Part shown: one piece after another, positions 1-8,711 of the stretch
Layout of the letters: each line of letters starts with the position of its first letter
Position numbering within the stretch: the first letter of the stretch is position 1
From: Geobacter sp.
GTDB taxonomy: Bacteria; Desulfobacterota; Desulfuromonadia; Geobacterales; Pseudopelobacteraceae
Assembly (NCBI GenBank): GCA_003574895.1
Contig: PJFB01000002.1
Location: 434,001-498,000, forward strand
Length of the DNA stretch: 64,000 nucleotides
Direction: 5' to 3'
Notes under the pieces: generated by a model
Databases searched by the model: none
Seen by the model: only the letters and a program-made list of their open reading frames with translations
Told to the model about the DNA's origin: nothing
Translations under genes and position numbers: made by a program

Positions 1-858
1 GCCTTTCGCCCCACGACCCGTTGCCTGTTTGCCGAGACCATCGGCAATCCCGGCCTTAATATCCTCGATTTCGACAAATTCGCCGCCATCGCCAACGAGA
101 TGCAGGCCCCGCTGATCATCGACAACACCTTCGGCACCCCCTACCTGTGCCGGCCCTTCGAGCATGGGGCTCATATCGTCATCCATTCGGCCACCAAGTA
201 CATCGACGGCCACGCCACCAGCGTGGGCGGCGTGATCGTGGATGGCGGGACATTCGACTGGAACTGCGGCCGTTTTCCGGAACTGGTCGAACCGGACATC
301 AGCTACCACGGCCTGGAATACGTCAAGACCTTCGGCCCCCTGGCCTACATCGTCAAGGCCCGCGTCCAGTTGATGCGCGACCTGGGCACCACTCCTGCCC
401 CGCTCAACTCGTTCCTGTTCAACCTTGGGTTGGAGACCCTGCACCTGCGCATGCAGCGCCACAGCGACAACGCCCTGGCAGTGGCAAAATTCCTGGAGAC
501 CCATCCGCTGGTCTCCTGGGTCTGTTATCCCGGCCTTGCCAGCCACCCGACCCATGACCGGGCGCTCAAGTACCTGCCCAAGGGATGCAGCGGCGTACTG
601 ACCTTCGGCATCAAGGGTGGCGCCGAGGCAGGAAGGAAGTTCATGGAGTCCACCAGGCTGGTGGCACTGGTGGTTCACGTCGGGGATGCCCGCAGTTGCG
701 TGCTGCACCCGGCCAGCACCACCCACCGCCAGCTTTCCGAAGAGCAGCAGAAATCAAGCGGCGTCGCCCCCGACCTGATTCGACTGTCGGTTGGGATCGA
801 AGATGCCGGCGATATCATGGCGGATATCGATCAGGCCCTGCGCCTGAGCCAGAAATAG
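1..858 (+). CDS. O-acetylhomoserine sulfhydrylase-type PLP enzyme (5' end outside window)
   Basis: C-terminal part of a Cys/Met-metabolism PLP enzyme, most like O-acetylhomoserine aminocarboxypropyltransferase, which makes homocysteine (or methionine) from O-acetylhomoserine and sulfide (or methanethiol) in the cytoplasm. The frame is open from base 1, so the true start lies upstream; about 285 residues are visible of a family normally near 430. The PLP-lysine motif HSATKY followed by a glycine-rich GGVIVDGG stretch, the upstream aspartate of IIDNTFGTPY, and the C-terminal HPASTTHRQL and RLSVGIED motifs are all present. Cystathionine gamma-synthase is the main alternative, but the EPDISYHGLEY-type insertion favours the sulfhydrylase. 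No neighbour in the window is clearly linked. Confidence 0.88.
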   Translation, partial: AFRPTTRCLFAETIGNPGLNILDFDKFAAIANEMQAPLIIDNTFGTPYLCRPFEHGAHIVIHSATKYIDGHATSVGGVIVDGGTFDWNCGRFPELVEPDISYHGLEYVKTFGPLAYIVKARVQLMRDLGTTPAPLNSFLFNLGLETLHLRMQRHSDNALAVAKFLETHPLVSWVCYPGLASHPTHDRALKYLPKGCSGVLTFGIKGGAEAGRKFMESTRLVALVVHVGDARSCVLHPASTTHRQLSEEQQKSSGVAPDLIRLSVGIEDAGDIMADIDQALRLSQK

Positions 859-947
859 CGCATTCGACCGTCTGGACGACCCCGCTGGCATGGTGTTTTT
901 ATTTTCCTCCTATGCTAAAATATTTATACATAAGGGAGGTGTTCAGC

Positions 948-1169
948 ATGAGATGCGAATACAAAGACGGCATGAAGGTTGATTATTCCGGCTCCCTCCA
1001 CATCACGAAGGGTCAGGATGTCAATGTCTATATGAAAGAAGGGGTCATACCAGCCAATATCAGGAGTGAACTCGACAGGGCCAGCGCCAACTTCAGCTGT
1101 GAAGACATCAGAAAGTGCGCCAACGAGGTAACAGCGACTGTCGGCAACAGGGCATGCATCCATGAATAG
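948..1169 (+). CDS. Small uncharacterised protein, 73 aa
   Basis: Short gene with a strong Shine-Dalgarno (AAGGGAGGTG, 7-8 bases before the ATG) and a terminator-like hairpin just downstream, which together argue that it is real although no family is recognised. The product is charged and soluble, with no signal peptide or membrane segment, and four scattered cysteines (near residues 3, 51, 56 and 70). The frame runs open further upstream, but the ribosome site fixes the start at this ATG. It stands alone between the sulfhydrylase gene and a convergent nitroreductase gene. Function unknown. Confidence 0.6.
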   Translation: MRCEYKDGMKVDYSGSLHITKGQDVNVYMKEGVIPANIRSELDRASANFSCEDIRKCANEVTATVGNRACIHE

Positions 1170-1213
1170 CTGATGGACGGTCCACCTATCCGATGGGACC
1201 GGAATTTAAAGAC

Positions 1214-1251
1214 AAAAAAGGCTGTGCGGTCATGAACCGTGCAGCCTTTTT
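1214..1251 (+). terminator. Rho-independent terminator-like hairpin
   Basis: Inverted repeat AAAAAGGCTG...CAGCCTTTTT with a short loop and a T-run follows the 73-aa gene. The AT ends make it usable from both strands, so it may also serve the convergent nitroreductase gene. Confidence 0.6.
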
Positions 1252-1389
1252 GTTTACGGCAAAAAACCATTATCTATGCCGGAGGAAAATCTTGCGCCCA
1301 CGCGCCAGCAGGAACAGGTGCATGGTGATGGTGCGAAACAGGGCCGTCAGGGCCCGCGACCTGATATCCCCCCGGATAAAAGCAGCTCC

Positions 1390-1920
1390 TTAGATACGAT
1401 AAGGTGAATTCCAGTCATTCAGGCACACCCGCTCAAGGTTGAAACGCTCCGGCGGCGCCGGAGGGTTTACGTCCGCATAACCTACGGCAACCAGGGCAAA
1501 TGGGACCACCTTCCTGGGGAGGTGAAACATGTCGGCCAGTGCGCCCATCCTGCCCTGCTCGGGATAAACGCCGCACCAGACCGCGCCCAGGCCGGTGGCA
1601 TGCGCAGCCAGCAGCAAGTTCTGGGTGGCATTGGAGCAGTCGAGCACCCAATTGCCGGGAATCTGTTCCAGGTTGAGGTCACCACAGACAAGGATTGCCA
1701 GGGGAGCGGTATTCAGCATGGCAGCATAAGGGTGCACCTGCATGATCTTTCCGAACAAGTTCCGATCGGCAATAACAATGAACCTCCAAGGTTGCTCGTT
1801 CATTGCCGAAGGGGCATACATGGCGGCCTTGAGCAACGTGTCGATCTTTTCCGGCTCAACCGGTTTTGCCAGGTATTTGCGGATGCTGCGACGGGTGTAA
1901 ATGGTTTCCAGGGTATCCAT
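1390..1920 (-). CDS. Nitroreductase family protein
   Basis: Cytoplasmic FMN-dependent oxidoreductase of the nitroreductase superfamily, 176 aa, a usual length for the short members. The N-terminal TRRSIRKY motif binds FMN phosphate, APSAMNEQPWRF (residues ~36-47) is the conserved flavin-loop signature, and GLGAVWCGVYP (~111-121) is the second conserved region. The physiological substrate cannot be read from sequence; the family reduces nitroaromatics, quinones and flavins with NAD(P)H. The gene is monocistronic and points towards the 73-aa gene. Confidence 0.87.
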   Translation of the reverse strand: MDTLETIYTRRSIRKYLAKPVEPEKIDTLLKAAMYAPSAMNEQPWRFIVIADRNLFGKIMQVHPYAAMLNTAPLAILVCGDLNLEQIPGNWVLDCSNATQNLLLAAHATGLGAVWCGVYPEQGRMGALADMFHLPRKVVPFALVAVGYADVNPPAPPERFNLERVCLNDWNSPYRI

Positions 1921-2234
1921 GGCAAGCCCCCTTATTCAAGTAAGTTAGCAATAGTTTTCAGGATTCTTTTCATATCCATGCGCATGTCTTTTTTGTGCCG
2001 CATTGCCTGAATTGAAATTACCGAATAGATTTTATCATAGAAAAAACAGTTATTATTAATTACAATGAATTGGTATTATTTTATTTTTTCTCTATCCCGG
2101 TTTAGTGCCGGTCATTCCAAACTCCAAATAACAGCTCAAAACCAACTGGGTTATACAGCTGAAATTGCCGGAAAAGTTGGGGACAACATCAAAGTTTCAC
2201 AGCAATCCGTACTCCGGTCAGAACAGGGGCAGTC
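1921..2234. other. Intergenic region between divergent nitroreductase and hybrid kinase genes
   Basis: AT-rich spacer of about 310 bases that must carry promoters for both divergent genes. I see no convincing -35/-10 pair, riboswitch or repeat. A short open frame at 2065 on the plus strand lacks a ribosome site and is not called. Confidence 0.5.
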
Positions 2235-4826
2235 ATGTTTGCAGCAAAAATGGAAAACAATCCCGATAACACGACATTGAACAACGATAGTCCGCAAAGA
2301 GATCATGGCAGTATCTATTATCATCTGTTCCAGTTTTCTCCTGATGCAATGGTTTTGGCCCGCATTGAGGATGACGTTATCCTGAACGTCAACCAGGCGT
2401 TTGAAAAACTCTCGGGATACTCTTCGGATGAAATTATTGGCTGCACTACGTCGGAACTCGGGTTCTGGCTGGCGCCGGACTATTGGCAGCATGTGGTTTC
2501 AAGGCTGGCAACAGAACGCGAACTGCACGATCTCAAGATGCGGCTCCAAAGGAAGGAAGGAAGCGTCATCTGCGTCTTAATGGCGATACGCAGCCTTGAA
2601 ATAGAAGGACAGTCCTGCTACGTGGCCACCGCAAGGGACATAACCGCTCGCAAAATGGCCGAAAGAGCCGCCTGGGACCAGATAGAAGAGTTGCATGCAA
2701 CTCTCGACATTTCCCTGTCATCGGATTCTGAGGCCACAAGCGAGGAGGTTCGACAGATCATCGACTTCCAAGCGGTTCAAGAACTGATGAACAGCTTTTA
2801 CATGGTAACCAAGATCGGCGTATCAATCACCGATCTCAACGGCAACATCCTCGTTGCCACAGGGTGGCAGGATACCTGTTCCAAATTCAACCATATACAT
2901 ACCCATACCCTGGCGAACTGTATCGAGAGCAGCTTCAACTCTTCCCGAGAAAATGGGCCGGAATGCTGTACGATCCACAATTGCAAGACCAATGTACTGG
3001 GCACAAGAACCCCGATCCTTGTGGGTGGCAAACATATTGCCGACCTTTTCCTGAGCCAGTTTTTTTTCGATGGCGAAACACCGGATTACGAGCAGATCTT
3101 GCAACATGCCGACAAGTACGGCTTTCAAAGAGAGCAATATCTGGCGGCATTGCAGGAAATCCCCCGATGGAGCCGCGAGACCGTGCGGAATGCGATGAAA
3201 TTCTACACAAACCTGGCCCGCATGATTGCCAGGCTCAGCTACAAGAACATACTTTTATCGGAGGCGCTGCTCGAGCAGAGGCGTGTGGAGGAAGCACTAC
3301 TTGAAAGAGAGTCCCGCCTGAAGGATTTCATGGGCTTCTCCCCCAGTGCCTGCTATCTGTTCGATGCCGATCTGAATTTGATTTATTGCAACAAATCGGC
3401 CGAGGAAATCTCTGGCGTGCCTCCGAACCTGCCGGACAACATGAAGATCGAGACTGTTGTTGCCGATATAAAAGAATCGGGGCATTACGAGAAATACATC
3501 GAGGTACTCAGGTCAGGAGAACCGCTTTTCATCGATGCCTGCACCCGCAGCAGCAAATCAGGAGACCGGCAGTTCAGCGTACGGGCCTTCAAAGCCGGCA
3601 GCAATCTTGCCGTCATCTGGACTGACATTACGGGGATAAAGCAGGCCGCCCAGGAGTTGCTGGCAGCCAAGGAGGCCGCCGAGGCAGCCAACCGGGCCAA
3701 GAGCGAGTTCCTCGCGAATATGAGCCACGAAATCCGCACCCCCATGAATGGCATCATCGGCATGATTCAACTCCTGCGCCTGACCGAATTAAACGACGAA
3801 CAGCAGGAATACCTGTCCAACATCGATGTATCCGCCGAGAACCTGATGACGGTCATCAACGACATCCTTGATCTTTCAAGGATCGAGGCGGAAAAACTGG
3901 AGTTGGAACAGGTTGATTTCAGTCTCTGCCGCTGCCTGGACGATGTGGTGCAGAACCAGTTGCAGAGGATTCAGGCCAAGGGCCTGACCTTGAATGAAAT
4001 ACATATCTCCCCTGCGGTCCCCGATACCTTGAGAGGCGATTCCCTGCGCCTCAAACAGATACTTCTCAACTTGATCAATAATGCCGTCAAATTCACTGAA
4101 AAGGGGTGCATTACCATAACGGCGGAACTCAAGGAAAAGCGGGGAGAAGAGGCCCTTATTCAAATCAGCGTCGCCGATACCGGCATCGGCATCAAGCATG
4201 AGAATATAGACAAGATCTTTGCCCCGTTCAGCCAGGCCGATGCGTCCACTACCCGCAAATACGGCGGCACGGGACTGGGGCTTGCCATTTGCCGAAGGCT
4301 GTCGAGCCTGATGGGCGGCAGCATTCAGGTGGAAAGCACCGAAGGCAGCGGCAGTGTCTTCCATGTCTTAATGCCCTTTACCGTAGTCGCGGCATCCGGC
4401 AACCTGGCAAAAGAATCACGCGCCATGCCGGCGTCGTCACACATGTGGGATGGTCCGGCGCTTCGTATCCTGTTGGCCGAGGACCAGGAGATCAACCTGC
4501 AATTCGTTGACACCATATTGCAAAAAATGGGACACAAGGTCATTACGGCCAGGGATGGCCGGGAAGCAGTGGCAAAGTGGGAGCAGGAGACCTTCGACAT
4601 TATCCTCATGGATGTCCAGATGCCCGGCATGGATGGGATCGAAGCGACCAGGAAAATCCGCGGCAGCGAAAAGGAAGGATGCAAGATACCGATTATCGCC
4701 CTTACAGCCTATGCCATGAACGGGGACTGCGAACAGCTCCTGGATTCCGGATTTGACGGCTATGTATCGAAGCCCATGGTGATCAAGCGCCTCACAAATG
4801 AAATGAAGAGATTGATTAGGACCTGA
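2235..4826 (+). CDS. Hybrid sensor histidine kinase, PAS-PocR-PAS-HisKA-HATPase-REC
   Basis: Soluble hybrid kinase of 863 aa. Domains in order: PAS (~26-140), a PocR ligand-binding domain (~175-350, with Cys/His residues such as CCTIHNC), second PAS (~372-480), HisKA with phospho-accepting H498 in [11 protein letters not shown], HATPase (~600-715; N box, [15 protein letters not shown]) and a receiver domain (~742-860) with phospho-aspartate D793 in [11 protein letters not shown]. PocR domains are associated with hydrocarbon-derivative sensing, so a small organic ligand is a reasonable guess only. No membrane segment, so sensing is cytoplasmic. There is no adjacent output regulator; the phosphate may pass from its own REC to an unlinked partner. 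An alternative start lies five codons downstream. Confidence 0.92.
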   Translation: MFAAKMENNPDNTTLNNDSPQRDHGSIYYHLFQFSPDAMVLARIEDDVILNVNQAFEKLSGYSSDEIIGCTTSELGFWLAPDYWQHVVSRLATERELHDLKMRLQRKEGSVICVLMAIRSLEIEGQSCYVATARDITARKMAERAAWDQIEELHATLDISLSSDSEATSEEVRQIIDFQAVQELMNSFYMVTKIGVSITDLNGNILVATGWQDTCSKFNHIHTHTLANCIESSFNSSRENGPECCTIHNCKTNVLGTRTPILVGGKHIADLFLSQFFFDGETPDYEQILQHADKYGFQREQYLAALQEIPRWSRETVRNAMKFYTNLARMIARLSYKNILLSEALLEQRRVEEALLERESRLKDFMGFSPSACYLFDADLNLIYCNKSAEEISGVPPNLPDNMKIETVVADIKESGHYEKYIEVLRSGEPLFIDACTRSSKSGDRQFSVRAFKAGSNLAVIWTDITGIKQAAQELLAAKEAAEAANRAKSEFLANMSHEIRTPMNGIIGMIQLLRLTELNDEQQEYLSNIDVSAENLMTVINDILDLSRIEAEKLELEQVDFSLCRCLDDVVQNQLQRIQAKGLTLNEIHISPAVPDTLRGDSLRLKQILLNLINNAVKFTEKGCITITAELKEKRGEEALIQISVADTGIGIKHENIDKIFAPFSQADASTTRKYGGTGLGLAICRRLSSLMGGSIQVESTEGSGSVFHVLMPFTVVAASGNLAKESRAMPASSHMWDGPALRILLAEDQEINLQFVDTILQKMGHKVITARDGREAVAKWEQETFDIILMDVQMPGMDGIEATRKIRGSEKEGCKIPIIALTAYAMNGDCEQLLDSGFDGYVSKPMVIKRLTNEMKRLIRT

Positions 4827-5026
4827 TTTAACGAAGACAACTGGCACCAAGTCACCGGAGCCGGTTAGGGCTTGTGCCCATGATGCAAAGTCAAATTTTG
4901 CATTGTGTCGCTGCCTGGTCATGTTACACTCCCGCCATGAACCGCACCAAGTTACACTCGCGCAGGCTTGCCACTGTTTCCGGACAATCTTTGCGGTTGG
5001 CTGTACCGGGCCACTAGAGAAATACC

Positions 5027-6424
5027 ATGCCGATCACCGACCTGCACCAATTCATCTCCCACCTGGAGTCCGCTGGCGAACTTGCCCGTATCTCCGCCGT
5101 GGCCGATCCCATTCTGGAGATCGCCGCCGTAACCGACCGGGTCTGCAAGCAGCCCGGAGGGGGCAAGGCACTGCTCTTCGAGCGGCCACGCGGGGCGGGC
5201 TTCCCCGTTGCCACCAACCTGTTCGGTTCCCCACGCCGCGTTTGCCAGGCCCTGGGTGTCGAGCACCTCGGCTGCCTGACGGACCGGCTGGCCACGCTCC
5301 TCGGCCTGATCCCCAATCCGGACCTGGCCCGGCTCGACCGCCAGATTGCGGCGCTGCCCGGGTTTGCCCGCTTCGCCCCCCGCACGATTGCCGGCAATGA
5401 CCCGAGCCTGGCGACAATGGCGACCCCTGACCTGACCCTCTTCCCCTTTCTCCAGAACTGGGCCGGGGACGGAGCGGCCTGCGGCCACCCCCGCTACATC
5501 ACCCTGCCGCAGGTGTTCACCGCACTGCCGGATGGAGGCAGCCCCAACTGCGGCATGTACCGCTGCCAGATGCGCGGGCCCCGGGAACTGGCCGTGCGCT
5601 GGTATCCGGGCAGCGGCGCGGCGCGGCATCTGGATGAATTCCGGCGCCGGAACGAGCCGATGCCGGTGGCCATTGCCCTGGGCGGCCCGCCTGCCGCGCT
5701 CTTCAGCGCCATGTTCCCCTTGCCCGGCGACCTGGATGAAATGGCCTTTGCCGGCTTTCTCCGGCAGGAGACCATTGTCATGGCCTCCTGCCGGACCGTG
5801 CCCCTGCAGGTTCCCCTTTCCTGCGAGATGGTCATAGAAGGCCATGTCAGCCCCAATGAAACGGCCCTGGAAGGACCATTCGGCAACCACACTGGCTCCT
5901 ACTCCCCTGCCGGGCCGGCCGCGCTCATGAGGGTCACTGCCATCAGCTACCGGCCCGATGCCATTATTCCCGCCACCGTGGTCGGTCCGCCCCCCATGGA
6001 AGACTGCTGGATGGCCAAGGCCTGGGAGCGCCTTTTGTTGGCCCTCCTGCAACGCTTCCTGCCAACGGTCAAGGAGTTGCACTTTCCCCTGGAATGGATC
6101 TTCCACCAAAGCGCCATCATTTCCCTTGATCACCCTGCTCCCGCCATGGTAAGGGAAACAACTGAACGGCTCTGGTCCACACCATGGTTCAGCAATGCCC
6201 GCCTGCTGATCTTCATCGATGGCGACACGGCTGTTGATCCGAACGAGGTGGCCTGGCGCTGCATCAATCTGACCGAGTTCACCCATGACGCATTTCAGGA
6301 CCACAGCGGCAAGCGCCTGGCGCTCGATGCCACCGGCAGCAGTGTTCCGCAGCACCGGGTCAACCGGGACAGCGGTATTGGGCAACTGGTTGAGCGGCGC
6401 TGGCCCGAGTACGGCATTGACTAG
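5027..6424 (+). CDS. ubiD: UbiD family (prenylated-FMN) decarboxylase
   Basis: 465-aa UbiD-type decarboxylase, slightly shorter than the ~490-aa enzyme of E. coli. The N-terminal DLHQFISHLESAGELARI signature, the EGPFGNHTG motif and the GPPPMED motif of the cofactor/active-site region are visible. The family uses prenylated FMN, made by UbiX, to decarboxylate aromatic or unsaturated acids. ubiA and ubiX homologues lie just downstream, so the likely role is the late decarboxylation in quinone synthesis: either the 4-hydroxybenzoate route or the equivalent step of the futalosine (Mqn) menaquinone pathway, which is the more likely in Geobacter relatives. The stop is one base before the next start, so translation is probably coupled. 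Confidence 0.9.
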   Translation: MPITDLHQFISHLESAGELARISAVADPILEIAAVTDRVCKQPGGGKALLFERPRGAGFPVATNLFGSPRRVCQALGVEHLGCLTDRLATLLGLIPNPDLARLDRQIAALPGFARFAPRTIAGNDPSLATMATPDLTLFPFLQNWAGDGAACGHPRYITLPQVFTALPDGGSPNCGMYRCQMRGPRELAVRWYPGSGAARHLDEFRRRNEPMPVAIALGGPPAALFSAMFPLPGDLDEMAFAGFLRQETIVMASCRTVPLQVPLSCEMVIEGHVSPNETALEGPFGNHTGSYSPAGPAALMRVTAISYRPDAIIPATVVGPPPMEDCWMAKAWERLLLALLQRFLPTVKELHFPLEWIFHQSAIISLDHPAPAMVRETTERLWSTPWFSNARLLIFIDGDTAVDPNEVAWRCINLTEFTHDAFQDHSGKRLALDATGSSVPQHRVNRDSGIGQLVERRWPEYGID

Positions 6425-6425
6425 C

Positions 6426-6920
6426 ATGCTCCGCCTGCTGCTCCTGGCTGTTGTGCTTCTCCTGCCGGCCTGCTATCATTTGCGGGTTTTGCCGGAGCCG
6501 ATTCAGCCGCGCAGTTTCGATTCCGGCTTGCCGCCGCAAGAGGCGCTGGCCAGGGTCAGGGAAATTTTGGACAAGAAACTGCAGCTCCGAATACTTGACG
6601 AGCAGCAGGATGGCACGGTCCTGATAACCGCCCCCAACACCTTTTTTACCGATACCGGCTTTGGCCAGCCCGCTGGCGGGAGAAAATACTATGTCCGGCT
6701 GCGGATCGAGGTCGTGCCACGGGCGAGTCAATCCGTGATAACGGTTTCGGCCTACAGTTTCGAGCTGCGCACGTCCTATGCCTACAGCGAGGATGGCTCG
6801 CTGCACACGTTGACCAAGGTGTATCCATACGAGGAATATCCGGGCATGTTCAACATCAAGGAGATGAACCGCGAGGTAATGATGGTGGCGGCCCTCATCG
6901 AACAAGCCATGAAGGAGTGA
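6426..6920 (+). CDS. Small lipoprotein between ubiD and ubiA
   Basis: 164-aa exported protein starting one base after the ubiD stop. The N-terminus is a short hydrophobic signal ending in LLPAC, a lipobox-like site with Cys16 as the probable lipidation point (Pro at -2 is unusual). The mature part is soluble alpha/beta without a family I recognise. The frame is open upstream inside ubiD, but this ATG gives the signal peptide and the tight coupling. It ends one base before ubiA. Its conservation within a quinone cluster would be the best clue to a function; none is assigned. Confidence 0.75.
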   Translation: MLRLLLLAVVLLLPACYHLRVLPEPIQPRSFDSGLPPQEALARVREILDKKLQLRILDEQQDGTVLITAPNTFFTDTGFGQPAGGRKYYVRLRIEVVPRASQSVITVSAYSFELRTSYAYSEDGSLHTLTKVYPYEEYPGMFNIKEMNREVMMVAALIEQAMKE

Positions 6921-6921
6921 C

Positions 6922-7794
6922 ATGAAAGAAGGAACAGGCGCGCTGCATAAAATAGTTGTTTTTATGGAGATGATAAAGTTTTCCCACACGATCTTCGCGC
7001 TCCCCTTTGCCCTGTCCGGGGCATTGCTGGCAGCCAAGGGACTGCCTTCGGCCGGGCAGCTTTTCTGGATCGTGCTGGCCATGGCCGGTGCCAGGACAAC
7101 GGCCATGGGGCTCAACCGGCTGATCGACGCCGAGATCGATGCCCGCAATCCCCGCACCGCCGGGCGGGCAATACCGGCCGGCCTGATCCGCAAGGGCACC
7201 ACCCTGGGATTTATCCTGGCCTCCCTGGCGTTGATGCTGGTCGCTGCCGGCCGCCTCAACCCGCTCTGTCTCAAGCTTTCGCCCCTGGCGGTCGGTTTCC
7301 TGGTGCTCTATTCCTTTTGCAAGCGCTTCACCTCCCTGGCCCACGTGGTGCTGGGCATCTGCCTGGCCGCCGCCCCCATCGGGGCCTGGATCGCCATCCG
7401 CGGCAGTGTCGATGCCCCGGCCCTGATCCTGGGCGCTGCCGTACTGTTCTGGGTGGCGGGCTTCGACATCCTTTACGCCCTCCAGGACCTGGAGTTTGAC
7501 CGCAAGGCCGGGTTGCACTCCATCCCGGTGGCCCTGGGGGTGGAGGGCTCACTCTGGATGGCGCGCCTCTTTCACCTGGTGATGGTGGCGCTGCTGTTGG
7601 GTCTGTTCATCACCATGCAACTGGGAGGGTTCTTCATGGCAGGCATCGTGGTTTCGGCCGGCATGCTGCTCTACGAACACTGGCTGCTGAGAAACGGGGA
7701 CCTGGCAAAGCTGGATGCGGCCTTCTTCAATATGAACGGCTACATCAGCATCGCCATCCTGGTATTCACTGCGGCCGACGTTCTGGTAAAGTAG
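6922..7794 (+). CDS. ubiA: UbiA-type prenyltransferase (MqnP-like)
   Basis: 290-aa integral membrane prenyltransferase with about eight hydrophobic segments. The two Mg-diphosphate binding motifs are present: N65-RLID-AEI-D73 (NxxxDxxxD) and D189-LEF-D193. It attaches a polyprenyl tail to an aromatic acid on the inner membrane. The neighbours ubiD and ubiX supply the later decarboxylation, so this is the quinone prenylation step. In menaquinone-only relatives the equivalent protein is called MqnP; whether the substrate is 4-hydroxybenzoate or 1,4-dihydroxy-6-naphthoate cannot be told from sequence. Confidence 0.92.
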   Translation: MKEGTGALHKIVVFMEMIKFSHTIFALPFALSGALLAAKGLPSAGQLFWIVLAMAGARTTAMGLNRLIDAEIDARNPRTAGRAIPAGLIRKGTTLGFILASLALMLVAAGRLNPLCLKLSPLAVGFLVLYSFCKRFTSLAHVVLGICLAAAPIGAWIAIRGSVDAPALILGAAVLFWVAGFDILYALQDLEFDRKAGLHSIPVALGVEGSLWMARLFHLVMVALLLGLFITMQLGGFFMAGIVVSAGMLLYEHWLLRNGDLAKLDAAFFNMNGYISIAILVFTAADVLVK

Positions 7795-7813
7795 GTACAG
7801 GCGAGGAGACACT

Positions 7814-8419
7814 ATGACCGCACACAGGATATTCATGGCCCTGACCGGGGCCTCAGGTTCGATCTACGGACTGCGCTTGATGGAAGAGTTGGTGCGGCGG
7901 GGCATGCCGCTCACGGTCTGCGCCAGCGAGAGCGGCCAACTGGTTTGCCGGGATGAAACCGGCCTGGACCTGTCCGGCGAACCGGCAGAGGCAACCGCCC
8001 GGCTCTGCAAGCATCTCGGCGTAAAGCTGGGGGTGGAGGTAGTTGCCCCGGACAACCTCTTTGTCGCTGCCGCCAGCGGCTCGGCCGGGCCCGACGCCAT
8101 GGTGGTCTGCCCATGCAGCATGGGAACCCTGGCCCGCATCGCCGCCGGCGTCTCCGGCAACCTGATCGAGCGGGCAGCGGACGTGATGATCAAGGAGCGC
8201 CGCCCCCTGCTGCTGGTGCCGCGTGAAACCCCTCTTTCCGACATCCACCTGGAAAACATGCTCCGGCTTTCCCGCATGGGCGTGCGCATCATCCCTGCCA
8301 TGCCCGGTTTCTACCACCAGCCCCAATCCATCGACGATCTGGTGAATTTTATGGTCGGCAAGGTCCTGGACCAGTTGGGCATAGCCAACGACCTGTACAA
8401 GCGCTGGGATGGCCGGTGA
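7814..8419 (+). CDS. ubiX: UbiX family flavin prenyltransferase
   Basis: 201-aa flavoprotein that prenylates FMN to the cofactor needed by UbiD. The N-terminal MALTGASGSIYG FMN-binding motif (~7-18) and the C-terminal RETPLS...NM...LSRMGVRIIPAMPGFY region are typical. It follows ubiA by 19 bases with an upstream AGGAGA ribosome site, and completes the ubiD-lipoprotein-ubiA-ubiX operon. No terminator is evident; repeat DNA follows. Confidence 0.94.
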   Translation: MTAHRIFMALTGASGSIYGLRLMEELVRRGMPLTVCASESGQLVCRDETGLDLSGEPAEATARLCKHLGVKLGVEVVAPDNLFVAAASGSAGPDAMVVCPCSMGTLARIAAGVSGNLIERAADVMIKERRPLLLVPRETPLSDIHLENMLRLSRMGVRIIPAMPGFYHQPQSIDDLVNFMVGKVLDQLGIANDLYKRWDGR

Positions 8420-8423
8420 AATT

Positions 8424-8700
8424 TCTTAACGCGAAGACGCAATGGCGCAAAGGAAAATCTGATTAGTATTGATTTTCCGCTGTGCAGGCTGTCATCCCCG
8501 AACGCCTTTATCGGGGAACCATGATTTTAGTAACTCAGGAGCTGGATTCCCGATCAGAATCGTTTCGGGAATGACAGCTTTGGGTTGTGTCGGAAGATTG
8601 ATTCCAATCAGGAAGGAATAAACAGAACCGTTTTGTTGTCAAAACCATATTTCCAACCTTCCGCGTCCCTGCACCTTTGCGGCTTTGCGTTAATGCCTTT
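8424..8700. repeat. Nested inverted-repeat element in the ubiX-glycosyltransferase gap
   Basis: Outer arms: TTAACGCGAAGACGCAATG near 8426 and its imperfect reverse complement near 8655-8695 (the 'cgcaaag' family of dispersed repeats). Inner arms: CTGTCATCCCCGAACG at 8489 and CGTTTCGGGAATGACAG ending 8577, enclosing further self-complementary CCCGATc/ATCGGGG segments. No coding frame. It resembles a MITE- or REP-like mobile repeat rather than a simple terminator. Confidence 0.7.
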
Positions 8701-8711
8701 TACTTAATTTC

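Noticed and set aside
4952-6427. 491-aa antisense frame opposite ubiD
   Set aside because: Shadow of the real gene; no ribosome site and no domain.
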